From the NCBI GenBank assembly GCA_014529385.2, contig CM043967.1:6587001-6651000 (forward strand): DNA of 64,000 nucleotides. The letters are read 5' to 3'. Below the pieces are notes generated by a model, which was not told the DNA's origin, did not search any database, and saw nothing but the letters and a program-made list of their open reading frames with translations. The translations under genes were made by a program, and so were the position numbers. Origin of the DNA: Adiantum capillus-veneris (lineage: Eukaryota; Streptophyta; Polypodiopsida; Polypodiales; Pteridaceae). Positions 12,061 through 24,105 of the stretch are shown here, one piece after another (within the stretch, counting starts at the first letter, position 1; the number at the start of each line of letters is the position of its first letter).

Positions 12061-14390
12061 TTTAATACTCACAAAGACTTAATTACTTAAGAGCTTGAAC
12101 TCAATAAGTTTTGGACCTTTTATCAATACCCCCTTGATATGATACATTAGATCGTAGCATGGTTAAATGGTGATGCTTCATAAATTGAACCTAGCTTAGA
12201 CAGGTGCTGGAGCCTAAATTTAAACTAACCTTGCTAGAAGGGAGCTTATGTTTGGACTTTGAGAACTAGAATAAGTAATCAATTAGAGCATAGATTAGAC
12301 ATGTGGTGGTGGCCTTAGAGACCAAAATCTTAATGAGCTTGGAAAGGTATTTAAGTACTGCAATTTACTTAGTTTTAGTACTCACTAAAGGCATAGCTTG
12401 ACAAAAGGTGGACCTTACATGGATCCTAATTTCAGGAGGTGTGGTAGACCTTCAAACCAAGGTCATATAGCTTGGACATGTGGTGGACCTTGCATGGAGA
12501 CTAGTTTAGACAAATGTGGTACACCTTGTAACCAACACCCATTTGTTATATTAGCTTGGACAAGTGGTGGACCTTGCTTTTATGTTTCAATGGAGCATAT
12601 TTTGGACAGGTGGTAGACCTTGTTTCTCTCCATGCTTCAATGGAGAGAAACATTAGCTTGGACAAGTGGTAGACCTTGCTTTTATGTTTTAAAGGAGCAT
12701 ATTTCGGACAAGTGGTAGACATTGTTTCTCTCCATGGTTCAATGGAACCCACCTTAGACAAGTGAAGTACCTTGAAACCAAACCCCCATAATACAACCTA
12801 CTAAATAGGTTGGAAAATTGGTGGGATATGAAACCATCCATGATAGAGCATAGTATAGGTGAAGACGTAGTGGTCCTTATATCAATTACCCATGCATAGC
12901 TTGGATAGGTGGTGGACCTTGATTCTCTCTATGTTTCAATGGATCCTATCTTGGACTAGAGATATATCTTACTTATTTCCATGCTTCAATGGATTGTAGC
13001 TTGGATAAGGAGTGGACCTTCAAACAAAACTCCACAGCATAGCATATATTAACAATTCGTGGGTTTTATAGAGATTTTCTTGCCTATTTTGGAGAGTTGG
13101 TAGACCTTTATTCTCCATGCTTCAATGAATGTGAGGTTGGACAAGCGGAGCTGGAGAAGTGTTCAACCTTAAAATGAAACCTCCCATGCTACAACCCATC
13201 ATAGATCGTATATGTAGTGGACCTTGAAACTCTTTTATGTCCCTAGCTTAGAGAAGCATTGCACTCTTGATTATCTCCATACATGAAGGCAAGGTTGGAC
13301 AAGTGGTGGACCTTCAAACGAGAATCTCTATGCAATAATAGGCAAGTGGTGGAGCTTGTTTTCTCCATGTTCCAATGGAGCTTGCTTCTCTCCATGTTTC
13401 AATGGATCATAGCTTAGACAAGTGGTAGACCTTGAAAAACACCCACCGTATACAACATATTATGGGGTTTTCATGTTTCAATGGCACCTAGCTTGGACAA
13501 ATGGTAGAGCTTGCTTCTCTTTATGTTTCAATGGATCCAATCTTAGCCAAGTAGTGGACCTTGAAACAAGAATCCCCCCCCCTCCCATGTACAACGTATT
13601 ATGGGTTTTGAAAGCACTGGGAGAAAATAATAGCTTTGATAAGTGGTGGACCTTGCTTCTCTCCATGCTTCAATGGAGCCGAGGTTGGACACATGTTGGA
13701 GAGAAGATGGTTGCCCATGAAATAAGACCATGCATGCTATAATCAATCATACGTTGTACACATAGTGGACCTTGCAATTGTTTTATATGCCTAACTCGGA
13801 CAAGTGGAGGACCCTTGATTACCTCCAGATATCAACAACAAGCCAAGTTTGGACAAGTGTAGTACCACCAAACCAAAATCTCTATGCTACAATAGAGTAT
13901 AGGTAGGACACGCGTTGAACCTTGATATCAAACCATCCATGCTACTAGAGATGATAGGTTTCACATGTGGTGGAACCTTGTATCAATGTTCTATGTGTAG
14001 TTTTTGACTAGTGATAGACCTTGAAACTAATCCCTCTAGGCTACAAGAAAAAAGAGATGGATGAGGAGGCTAGACTACTTTTGTTGCATCAATGCATCCC
14101 ATGTTACCACATATACTATAGGGTTCTTGGATAAGTGTTGGATCTTGTGTCAATGCTCCATGTCTAGCTTGGACAAGTGGTGGACCTTGGTTCTCTCTAT
14201 GCTTCAAATGGGCAATAGATTGGAGACACAGTGGCCTTTTTTTTCCAATAATTTTATTTTTTGGAAACCTTGGAGGCACCATGTAAGAGGCACTCTAAGT
14301 CTTCCATACAATGGACCTATTGGACTATAAAATAATGATATCTTTCTTTGATATTGTCATTATTTTATGCATAATATTTTCTTCTTTTTG
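12061..14390 (+). repeat. Degenerate + oriented array between cargo genes
   Basis: The GGACAAGTGGTGGACCTT motif recurs here in + orientation (for example near 12,410, 12,475, 12,555, 12,660, 12,900, 13,300, 13,490, 13,640 and 14,170), but units are more diverged and less regular than in the left arm. The CTCCATGTTTCAATGGA companion motif is also present. I see no gene: the short reading frames follow the repeats. The block ends in a pyrimidine tract and CAG at 14,391-14,393, directly before the SET-domain block, so it may have served as an intron or 5' leader. Confidence 0.75.
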
Positions 14391-14393
14391 CAG

Positions 14394-14950
14394 ACACAAA
14401 GGAGTTAAGTGATATAAAAACTAGATGTATTTCACACTATGATTGGCATGAAGATCCTTTTGGGACACCAACTTTTCCTATTCCCAAAGATGTAATTTTC
14501 CATATTAACGGTATGGATTTTGAAGTGCGACTTTCATGTATTGAAGGAGCTGGTTATGGGCTATTTGTGCATACTACCCTGGAAAGTGGTTTGACTATTC
14601 TAAACTATGGAGGGAATAAGTATAGATTTCAAGACTGAAAAAAGATATGAAAAATATTTCCAAGAGCTTATAAATATTCTCTTCTAGAGGATCCAAACAT
14701 AGAAGAAGAGGAAGATCAATCATACATTATTGGTTGTGTAGAAGAAGGAAACGTATCGGACTATATAAATAGTTCTCACAATATAAATGTCTATCCCAAC
14801 GTATGCTATACATTTGATCCAAATTTTTCACCTTGGCATAAATGCACCTCTTCACACGTCAAGTTAGAAGAATATGGCCATGTATGCATTGAGACTATTT
14901 GTCAAGTTGAAGCAGGAGAAGAGTTGTTTGTTGACTATAACTTTACTTGA
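14394..14950 (+). pseudogene. SET-domain protein, decayed
   Basis: One frame (frame of 14,396) can be read for about 185 codons from just after the CAG at 14,393 to TGA at 14,948. Two TGA codons interrupt it, at 14,636 and 14,648. Features of a SET lysine-methyltransferase domain are visible in the right order. GAGYGLFVHTTLESG (from 14,545) matches the N-terminal G-x-G-x-G/F motif with the following turn. DYINSSHNINVYPN sits where the R-F-I-N-H-S motif is expected. CQVEAGEELFVDYNF (ending at about 14,944) matches the C-terminal GEEL-x-x-DY motif. SET enzymes use S-adenosylmethionine to methylate histone lysines. A usual post-SET cysteine cluster is absent. It may be one exon of a longer gene, since no start codon is evident at the 5' end. 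The length is near that of stand-alone SET domains. Confidence 0.65.
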
Positions 14951-15593
14951 CATTGTAAAGTATTGTACATGGATGGAAATCTCAAGTACATGCATCATTT
15001 TCATTTTTCATGGATGAAATCTCAAGTGAATATAACATTTGATTATTGTTTAGTTTATGCTCAATGAGAATCTAGAGTGCTCTTATGCTTTGTGTGTTGT
15101 CTAACTTATTTGACTACCTTGGCCATAGAATCTTGATTCTACTCTATATTTGTGATAAATCTTACCAAAATGTAATCAATGTTTAGGTTGGACAAGTGGT
15201 GGGGCTTCAAACATTACTTTCTTAAACAAGTGGAGTTATCTTACTTGAATAAGTGGTGGCCTTTGAATCCAAATCTAAGCCAAATCTCTAATTGTTTGCC
15301 TGTAGTCTAGGTTGGACATTTGGTGGACCTTGTATCCATGTTTCCTCAACAAGTTGTGGCTTTTAGTTTTCACTTTAATTACTCATCTTTAATAAAGTGT
15401 AGGATGGAAAATGTTGAGTTAGTAGATTGTATTTTAGACAAGTGGTGTTTTGTGTACGAATGCTAAAAATGGTTGCAAGGATTCTAACAACGACTTTACC
15501 TTCAATAAACTTCTTACTAGGAGTTCTACATATAAATATGGTGAATAAAATTCTAGTGGTTTTGAGATACCATTTGTGTGTGTGTTTTCTTAG
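14951..15593 (+). other. Spacer with scattered + repeat motifs
   Basis: There is no coding signal. Single diverged copies of the arm motif occur near 15,186-15,215, 15,245-15,265, 15,308-15,345 and 15,435-15,450, all in + orientation. The stretch ends with a GTGTGTGTTTTCTTAG tract (AG at 15,592-15,593), an acceptor-like site in front of the phosphatase-like gene. Confidence 0.5.
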
Positions 15594-16835
15594 ATTCACA
15601 AACTGGGATGGATAATGCTCCTATGGTTCAGTCAACAACTATAGAATCCATAGATTCTATGGTTTCTAAAGTACCCAAGATGGATGATATTTCTATACTA
15701 GAGTCTAGTGTTGTGCAACTTGAGCAAGCTTCCAATAATGAGAACCAAGAAATCGATGCTTCAAAAATGCAACATACATCAAAAGAGACTGAAAAGTCCA
15801 CTCACGAGCTATTGCCAATTGGTACTACGTCATGTAGTGTAGATGTTGAGAAATCCATGCTTACAATTATATTTGATTTAAATGGTCTATTGTTGAAACG
15901 TTTCCCTCAACCATCCTCACACCACAACTCAGTGCAAATGGATTCAAAAAGATATATTATACTCAGGCCAGGTTGCATCCAATTCTTGAAGACTATTTTA
16001 CAGAGGTTTTTATGTTGCAATTTGGTCGACAGCTACTAGGAATAATGTGTATCAAATCCTTGCAGCACTAAACAACTTAGCTGAGGATACATTGCCTTTC
16101 TTTGCAATTTGGTCGCAAGATGTTTGCTACACCGCTCAAACTCAAAAATTGTTTAGACCCGACAATCCAAACGTTGAGGCAATGTTCAAGCCTCTAGCCA
16201 AAATTTCCATGGGATTTGAATGTGATCCACAAAGAACAATGCTTATTGATGACTCTCCTTACAAGGGATGTATTTCACCAGCAAACAATTGCATTTTTCC
16301 ACCACAATTTGATGCTGAGAAGATGGTTGACAATATGCTCTTGGAGGAGCTACTGCCATACTTGATTCAGCTTGATGAGAGAAGGGATGTGCGTGATTTA
16401 ATTGCTTCTAATCGTTATGGAAAACCTATAGTGACAAATGATAGTGAATACAAACAAATCATGGAGTATTGGAAGCAGAAAAATGATGTTTGGTCAGCTA
16501 AGGTGTTCTTTACAAGAAGAATACCACTTGCAAAAGGTGATAGAGATGAAACTATCATTGAAGATGCAAGTGACACAAGCCACCGCAATGAAATGAGAAG
16601 AGCCCAAATACAAGAGATCTGGGCAAAGGAGCGTACACCCATTGAAAGCATGAAGGCGTCACAATTGACCACTTTAGCTAGGCAATTGGGTTGTAACACA
16701 AAAGGAGTTTTGAAGGCAACCATAGCAAAGGCTTATATAAATAAGATGAAAGCTGAGAACAATCTTCTAAGGCTGGATAGAAACCAACCCTACGGTACTA
16801 GTGACATGTCATATATTCTTGATACACATGCTTGA
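15594..16835 (+). pseudogene. FCP1-like (HAD) phosphatase, copy A, frameshifted
   Basis: The coding block starts after the acceptor-like AG at 15,593, with a possible ATG at 15,609, and ends at TGA 16,833. The first about 120 codons are Ser/Glu-rich without a known domain. IIFDLNGLLLKR (Asp codon at 15,875) is the nucleophile motif of the HAD/FCP1 family. The second catalytic Asp of DxDx is replaced by Asn, as in a plant group whose motif reads DLNGLL. ILRPGCIQFLKTILQRF then YVAIWSTATRN match the family's RPG-FL and W-S/T segments, but they lie in different frames, so there is an indel near 16,000-16,013. IDDSPYKG (16,245-16,268) is the second acidic motif. A C-terminal LTTLARQLGC-KGVLKATIAKAYI segment could be a SAP-like DNA-binding helix pair. 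FCP1 relatives dephosphorylate the RNA polymerase II C-terminal domain. With Asn at the general-acid position, catalysis is uncertain. Confidence 0.7.
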
Positions 16836-17640
16836 ACACTCATGTGCATGGTATCTAACAAATCTTTCTTTTTATTCCTTCCTGCAGGATCTTACAAAGG
16901 ATACTACTAGATGGAGCTCAATCAATTTCTTGAGAGACTTTCTTTTAGTTTGTAATCATCAAATGAAATGAAAAGTATCCTTCTTATTAAGATTGCTGAT
17001 CTTTTTCTTGTTCAAAACTTTCAATTGTGATTTATAGTTTTGTTAGCATGAGATTGTGCTTTTTTAGTTTGAAAAAAACTGTCAAAGATCCAAGTCTTTT
17101 TGGCTTTACTTAAGTTATTAATTGTGAAAGATCCAAGTCTTTTTGCTTTACTTAAGTTATTGATTGTCTATGTAATAGTCCTTAAAACAATATCGGATGG
17201 CTTTCTTGCTCCCATGTCTCGCATTGCTCTTTAGGTAAGACAAGTGGTGACCTTGAAAGTATGGTCTCATATCTCGATCAAGTGAAGAGACATGAAGCTT
17301 AAATATCACTACTATGTATCTAGTGTTAAACTCCATCGAGACAAAGATACTAGAGTGCCAAATTGCAGTCTAGTTTAAGTGAAAATCCATTTGAGCTAAG
17401 GTAAAACTTATAGTGCCTCATTTTTATAGGATTCTACCCCATCAAGGAAGTTAGAATCTAGCACAAACCAATTAAGAATCTTTTGGAGCCTAGATAGGAC
17501 AATTCGTGGAACTTAAGAAACTTATTATTGAGTTAGAGTCTAGTTTAGATAAGCAAAAGATCTTCAAACCATCACTTGACTTTCTTACTATTCAATATTC
17601 AAAGTCCCTTGAGGCTAACAAATTACATACCTACTTGTAA
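16836..17640 (+). other. 3' flank of FCP1-like copy A
   Basis: An acceptor-like TTCCTTCCTGCAG (AG at 16,886-16,887) may open a short 3' non-coding exon. A 43-bp unit with CAAGTCTTTTT is duplicated in tandem at about 17,085-17,171. One arm-type motif in + orientation is at 17,228-17,250. The rest shows no gene. Confidence 0.45.
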
Positions 17641-20600
17641 CCTAACTAATGAGTAATTATATAGATCTAAGCAAGTATATATAATGAGTCTTCAAACTAA
17701 TAAACCAAGGGAAGAGAGTAGCAAGGTCCACTACTTGTCCAAGCTCAGCTCTAGACAACATAGAAAGATGCTAGTTCTACTAATTGTCTAATTATAGGCA
17801 TGGAGAAATGATAGAAGGTTGACCACTTGTCCAACCTATCATCTCTAGTAAGATGGGAGGTTTGGCCTTAAGATTCACCATGTAACCAACCTATATATCA
17901 TTGTATTATGAAGAGTAGAAAATCAAAGCTCCACCACTTGTTCAAGCTAGTTCTAAAATCCACATGGAGATAAGAAAGCTCCACCATTTGTCGAATCTCT
18001 CTTCCATTAAAACATGAAAAAACTCAGCTATGTTGTACAGGGGGGACTTTTTTCCAAGGTCCACCACTTGTCCAAGCTAGGATCCATTAAAACATGGAAA
18101 TAAACAAAGCTCCACCACTCGTCCAACCTTTAGAGTTGCAAAGTGTATGGGTTGTTTAAACTAGGTATGGGAAAATAATTGAAGGTCCACCACTTGAAAC
18201 ATGGAGCGAATCAAGCTCCACCATGTCTCCAATATGCTAGACTCCATTGAAACACCCTAAACCCATGATATTTTGTACATAGGGGATGTACATTCAAGAT
18301 CCACCACTTGTCCAACCTAGTATCCCTAGTAGCTTGATAGGTTTGGTCTCAAGACTCCCACTTTTCCACTCTATGTCATTGTATTAAAAAGGATTGGGTG
18401 TGAAGGTCCACCACTTGTCCAACCTATAAAGTTATATTTTAAATGGTTTTTTTTCTCACAACTTGAACTACCCATGATATGTTTTACATGGGAGTTTTGT
18501 TTCAATGTCCGCCACTTCTCCAAGCTAACTCTATTGAAACAAAGAGAGAAACAAAGGTCCACCACTTGTCCAAGCTAGGCTATATTGAAACATGGAGAGA
18601 AGGATGCTCCACCATTTCTCCAAGATAGGCCTCATTGAAACATGGAGAGAAGCAAGCTCCACCATGTCTCCAAGCTAGGATCCATTTAAATACCCTAAAC
18701 CCATTTTATTTTGTACATGGGGGGTTTTATTTCAAGGCCCACTACTTGTCTAACCTATTATCCCTAGTAGCACGAGTGGTTTTGTCTCAAGATACACCAC
18801 TTGTACACTCTATGTCATTATATTAAGAAGAACTATGTATTAAGGTCCACCACTTGTCCAACCTATAAGGTTATATCTTAAATGGTATCCTTTCTCACCA
18901 CTTGAAATGCCCATGATATGTTTTACATGGGGGTTTCATTCCAAGGTCCACCACTTGTCCAAGCTAACTCTATTCAAACATAGAGAGAAGCAAAGGTCCA
19001 CCACTTGTCCAAGCTAACTCTATTCAAACATAGAGAGAAGCAAAGGTTCACCACTTGTCAAAGCTAGGCTCCGTTGAAGCATGGAGAGAATAAATCTCCA
19101 TCATTTTTCCAAGATAGGTGCCATTCAAACATGGAAAGAATCAAGATCTACCATGTCTCCAAGATGCTAGGCTCCATTGAAACACCCTAAAACCATGATA
19201 TTTTGTACATGGGGTGTTTACATTCAAGGTCTACCACTTCTCTAACGTATTATACCTAGTAGCATGAGTGGTTTGGTCTTAAGATTCACCACTTATCCAC
19301 TCTATGTCATTATATTAAGAATAACTGGGTGTTAAGGTGCACCACTTGTCCAACCTATAAGGGTATATCTTAAATGGTATCCTTCACCACTTGTCAAGGT
19401 CCATCACCACTTTTCCAACCTGTAAGGTTATATCTTGAATGATATTTTTCCTCATCACTTGTAATGTCCATGCTATGTTTTACAAAGGGGTTTTGTTCCA
19501 AGACCCACCACTTGTCCAAGCTAATTCTATTGAAACATAGAGAGAAGCAAAGGTCCACCACTTGTCCAAGACAGGCTCCCTTGAAACATGGAGAGAATGA
19601 TGCTCCACCATTTCTCCAAGATTGGTTCCATTGAAACATTGAGAGAAGCAATCTCCACCATGTCTCCAAGCTAGGCTTCATTGAAATACCCTAAACCCAT
19701 AATTTTGTACATGAGGGGTTTACATTCAAGGTCCACCACTTGTCCAACCTATTATCCCTAGTAGCATGAGTGGTTTGGTCTCAAGATTCACCACTTGTAC
19801 ACTCTATGTCATTATATTAAGAAGAACTTTGTGTTAAGGTCCACAACTTGTCCAACCTATAAGGTTATATTTTAAATGGTATCCTTTCTCACCACTTGAA
19901 ATGCCCATGATATGTTTTACATGGGGGTTTCATTCCAAGGTCCACCACTTGTCCAAGCTAACTCTATTAAAACATATAGAGAAAGAAAGGTCCACCACTT
20001 GTCCAAGCTAGGCTCATTGAAACATGGAGAGAAGGAACCTCCACTATTTCTCCTAGATAGGCTCCATTGAAACATGTAGAGAAATAAGCTCCACCATGTC
20101 TCCAAGTTGCTAGGCTCCATTGAAATACCCAATACCCATAATATTTTGTACATGGGGGGTTTACATTCAAGGTTCACCACTTGTCCAACCTATTATCCCT
20201 AGTAGGTTTGGTCTCATGATTCACCACTTGTCCACTCTATGTCATTATATTAAGAGGAATTGGGTGTTAAGTTCCACCACTTGTCCAACATATAATGTTA
20301 TAGCTTGAATGGTATTTTTTCTCACCACATGTAATGCCCATGACATGATTTACATGGGGGTTTTGTTCCAAGGTCCACCACTTGTCCAAGCTAAATCTAT
20401 TGAAACATAGAGAGAAACAAAGGTCCACCACTTTTCCAAGCTAGGATGCATTGAAACATGGACCTTAATAAAAATTTATTTCTAGTAGCATGACTGATAT
20501 TTTGTACATGGGGGGTTTACATTCAAGGTCCACCACTTGTCCAACCTATTTTTCCTAGTAGGTTTGGTCCCAAGTTCACCACTTATCCACTCTATTTCAT

Positions 20601-22258
20601 TATATTAAGAATAATTGGGTGTTAAGGTCCACCACTTGTCCAACCTATAAGGTTATATATTGAATGGTATTTTTTCTCACCACTTGTAATGCTCATGATA
20701 TATTTTACATGGGATTTTTTTCCAAGGTCCACCAGTTTTCCAAGATAACTCTATTTAAATATAGAGAGAAACAAAGGTCTACCACTTGTCCAAGCTAGGC
20801 TCCATTGAAACATGGAGAGAATGATGCTCCACCATTTATCCAAGATAGGCTGCATTGAAACATGGAGAGAAGCAAGCTTTACCAAGTTTCCAAGCTAGGC
20901 TCCATTGAAACACTCTAGGGGGTTTTATTTCAAGGCCCACCACTTGTTTAACCAATTATCCCTAGTAGCATGAGTGGTTTTGTTTCAAGATTCACCACTT
21001 GTACACTCTATGTCATTATATTAAGAAGAGCAATGTGTTAAGGTCCACCACTTGTCCAACCTATAAGGTTATATCTTAAATGGTATCCTTTCTCGCCACT
21101 TGAAATGCCCATGATATGTTTTACATGGGAGTTTCATTCCAAGATCCACCACTTGTCCAAGCTAACCATATTCAAACATAGAGAGAAACAAAGGTCCACG
21201 ACTTGTCCAAGCTAGGGTCCATTGAAACATGGAGAGAAGGAACCTCCACCATTTCTCCTAGATAGGCTCCATTAAAACATGGAGAGAAGTAAGTTCCACC
21301 ATGTCTCCAAGATGCTAGGCTCCATTGAAATACGCAAAACCCATGATATTTTGTACATGGAGGATTTACATTCAAGGTCAACCATTTGTCCAACCTATTA
21401 TCCCTAGTAGGTTTGGTCTCACGATTCACCACTTTACCACTCTATGTCATTATAATAAGAGGAATTGGGTGGTCCACCACTTGTCCAGTCTATAAGGTTA
21501 TACCTTGAATGGTATTTTTTCTCACCACTTGTAATGCCCATGACATGCTTTACATTGGGGTTTTGTTCCAAGGTTCACCACTTGTCCAAGCTAATTCTAT
21601 TGAAACATAGAGAGAAACAAAGGTCCACCACTTGTCCAAGCTAGGCTCCATTGAAACATGGAACTTAATACCAAATTATTCCTAGTAGCATGAGTGATAT
21701 TTTGTACATAGGGGGTTTGCATTCAAGGTCCACCACTTGTCCAACCTACTTTTCCTAGTAGTTTTGGTCGCAAGATTCACCACTTGTCCACTATATGCCA
21801 TTATATTAATAATAATTGGGTGTTAAGGTCCACCACTTGTCCAACCTATAAGGTTATATATTGAATGGTATTTTTTCTCACCACTTGTAATGTCCATGAT
21901 ATGTTTTACATGGGGATTTTGTTCCAAGGTCCACCACTTGTCCAAGCTAAATCTGTTCAAACATAGGAGAAACTAACGTCCACCACTTGTCCAAGCTAGG
22001 CTCCATTGAAACATGGAGAGAATGATGCTCCACCATTTATCCAAGATAGACTCCATTGAAACATGGAGAGAAGTAAGCTCCACCATGTCTCCAAGATGCT
22101 AGAGTCCATTGAAATACCAAAAACCCCTGATACTTTGTACATGGGGGGTTTACATTCAAGGTCCACCACTTGTCCAACCTATTATCCCTAGTAGCATGAG
22201 TGGTTTGGTCTTAGGATTCACCACTTCTCCACTCTATATCATTATATTAATAAAAATT
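17641..22258 (-). repeat. Right array 1: arm repeat in inverted orientation
   Basis: The motif now reads AAGGTCCACCACTTGTCCAAG, the reverse complement of the left-arm motif. Its companions are inverted too (CATTGAAACATGGAGAGAAG, GGGGGTTTACATTCAAGG, CACCATGTCTCCAAG). The unit landmark CCAACCTATAAGGTTATA recurs near 18,420, 18,857, 19,356, 19,854, 20,642, 21,057 and 21,842, so the same higher-order unit of about 440 bp is present with variation. The inner edge (17,690-17,800) is an inverted copy of the left-arm inner edge. Orientation changes abruptly at about 22,258. Confidence 0.88.
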
Positions 22259-22599
22259 GGGTTTCCATATCTAAATGGATCTTTGCTTGGATAAGTGGTA
22301 GACCTTGAGACCTAAATACCCATTCTACACTAGAGCATTGGTTAAGCCTTATGCACTTCAAGCATACCTTTAACAACAAGTAGTAGTTATTAGTTTACTT
22401 AAGTCTAGTTGAACTCCATGGTATTGAGACTAAGAGAGAGTGTGGCATAAAAAAGAGTCAGGATTTTAATTTGACTTTCTTTCTATTAATGAGTAGATCA
22501 TAGATGGATTTTGGTATCTAATAAAACCTTAGGGTAGACAATGTAAAACTCATGTCTATTGTTGTGTTTGCATTAAGTGTTCTTGTTTTTTAATTTCAG
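22259..22599 (+). other. Orientation switch and leader of FCP1-like copy B
   Basis: At 22,270-22,325 a single arm motif is back in + orientation (CTTGGATAAGTGGTAGACCTTG), directly after the inverted array. This switch is a candidate junction between two elements. The remainder is AT-rich and ends in TTGTTTTTTAATTTCAG (AG at 22,598-22,599), an acceptor-like site before the next coding block. Confidence 0.5.
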
Positions 22600-23374
22600 A
22601 ATCATTACAGAAAAATGGATTGGCTATATGCTGGCATAAATTGAAGAAAACTATTGAATTACCCATCCAACCTCCTCCAAGACCTTGTCCAAGGAATGAA
22701 TCACCTCCTTATCACCTACCACTTGCTTTCAAGGACATCAAAAGAGTACTTATCTTGGATCTAGAGGGGTTACTTCTCAAGACAATTGAAATGAAACATG
22801 GAGATTCTATGCCATCTTGGGCTCAACACATGCGACTTGTGGAGGATAAAGATGAAGTTTATCATGTGGTGCGACCAGACGCACAAAGTTTTTTGGATTT
22901 TTGTGCTGAATACTTTGAGCTATGGATATGGAGTTGCTATAACTTAACAAGGGTGCAACGCATCACACAAAAATGTTTTCCTGAGCAGTATACCAAGTTC
23001 AAGGTGTTTATGAGTAACAAAAATTGCCAAAATCCAAATATCATGTTAGGATTTACAAGGGTTTATCACAAAATTTGAGTGATATTTGGAAGATATTTGA
23101 GGATTTGGATGCAAACAATACCTTAATTTTTTATGACACTCCATATAAGGTGATGTGGAACATGCCAGGGACATATCTTATATTTCCAAAGATGTGGAGG
23201 CAAACTTCCGAGCAACTTCAAAACTTCTTGCAGAGAACCATAATTCCATGGTTGGTAGGATGGTTGTATGCAAGAGATAAGAGAGTCTATACATACAACA
23301 CAATTGTAAATCAGTATAGTGATTCTGAGACAAATTATGTCCTTGGTGTGTACTTGTCAACACGAAAGCATTGA
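22600..23374 (+). pseudogene. FCP1-like (HAD) phosphatase, copy B, frameshifted
   Basis: Coding starts just after the AG at 22,599 and ends at TGA 23,372. RVLILDLEGLLLKT (nucleophile Asp codon at 22,758) is the HAD motif, with the second Asp replaced by Glu. VVRPDAQSFLDFCAEYFELWIWSCYNLTR matches the RPG-FL and W-S/T region. LIFYDTPYKVMWN (about 23,123-23,161) corresponds to the IDDSPYK motif, with Tyr-Asp for Asp-Asp. A change of frame lies between about 23,024 and 23,075. No SAP-like tail is seen, and the protein is shorter than copy A. The two copies are clearly related in plan but strongly diverged, so they are not a recent duplication. Altered acidic residues suggest a binding or regulatory role instead of catalysis. 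Confidence 0.65.
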
Positions 23375-24105
23375 ATAAATATGGCCATAAGATGCTTTTT
23401 TTATTCTAGTGTGTATCTTTCAACATTTGTAGAATTTGATATAGTCTTTTTTTTTTAAAAACAAAGGTGTGTCAATTTTATGAACACTTGAATGGAGTGC
23501 ACCCTACTCTAAGGGGACTTCAATGTACTATTGGAGTGCATCCTATTGTAAGGGGACTCTAATGTATTGCTAGAGTGCACCCAAATTTTTGGGGACTCAT
23601 TTTTTATTTGATTGGGGCCTATGTTGGGTCATATAGTAAAAGAAATTCATTTTTTGTCAATTCATATCGAGGTTGCATTTATTTGTAACTATGAGAGAAT
23701 TGATGTTTGATGTCAAAATAAAACTTGTAAGTGTGGATTAGAGAATTCATGGACTTTAAATATGTGAGAGGGATCTTTTTCTTGGGCACAAATGTTTGCT
23801 TCAAGAATTTTGTCATTACATACTTTATGTGAAAGAGTTTTAGAACCTAAAAGACTTTGAAAACAAAACTATGGAATCTAAGTGCATGTATTCTTGAATG
23901 GCTTGAAAGTTGATGTATACATGCATGTCGCCTTGATGAAGATTTAGATCTGACAAGATGCCAAGCTAGAATTCTTGGACGTTACCTTTGTCAATTGGTA
24001 ATAAAATATTTAACTTTCTTTTCTTATGGGTGGAAAATATATTATTATGTGTATTTGGAACCTAATTGCTTGACCTTCAAACCAAGATTCCTATGTTATT
24101 TTTTC
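23375..24105 (+). other. 3' flank of copy B with a 39-bp tandem repeat
   Basis: This is AT-rich spacer. Three tandem copies of a 39-bp unit start at 23,494, 23,533 and 23,572, each containing GAGTGCA and most a GGGGACT motif. No reading frame of note. Confidence 0.55.

Larger units (their letters stand above)
1..22258. mobile_element. Candidate giant foldback-type element A (left end outside the window)
   Basis: Proposed extent: left arm (1-9,178), cargo genes (ParB/methyltransferase-like, SET, FCP1-like A) and inverted right array 1 (17,641-22,258). Foldback elements are defined by very long inverted repeats made of tandem subrepeats, and some carry genes between the arms. I see no transposase and cannot see the outer ends or a target duplication, so the class is inferred from architecture alone. 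The alternative is satellite arrays that inverted around a gene cluster by rearrangement. Confidence 0.4.

Noticed and set aside
9219-16835. Endogenous giant-virus fragment as the source of the SET and ParB/methyltransferase-like genes
   Set aside because: No viral hallmark gene (capsid, packaging ATPase, DNA polymerase) is present, and the genes are intron-bearing and embedded in plant repeats. Origin through an ancient virus cannot be excluded but is not supported here.
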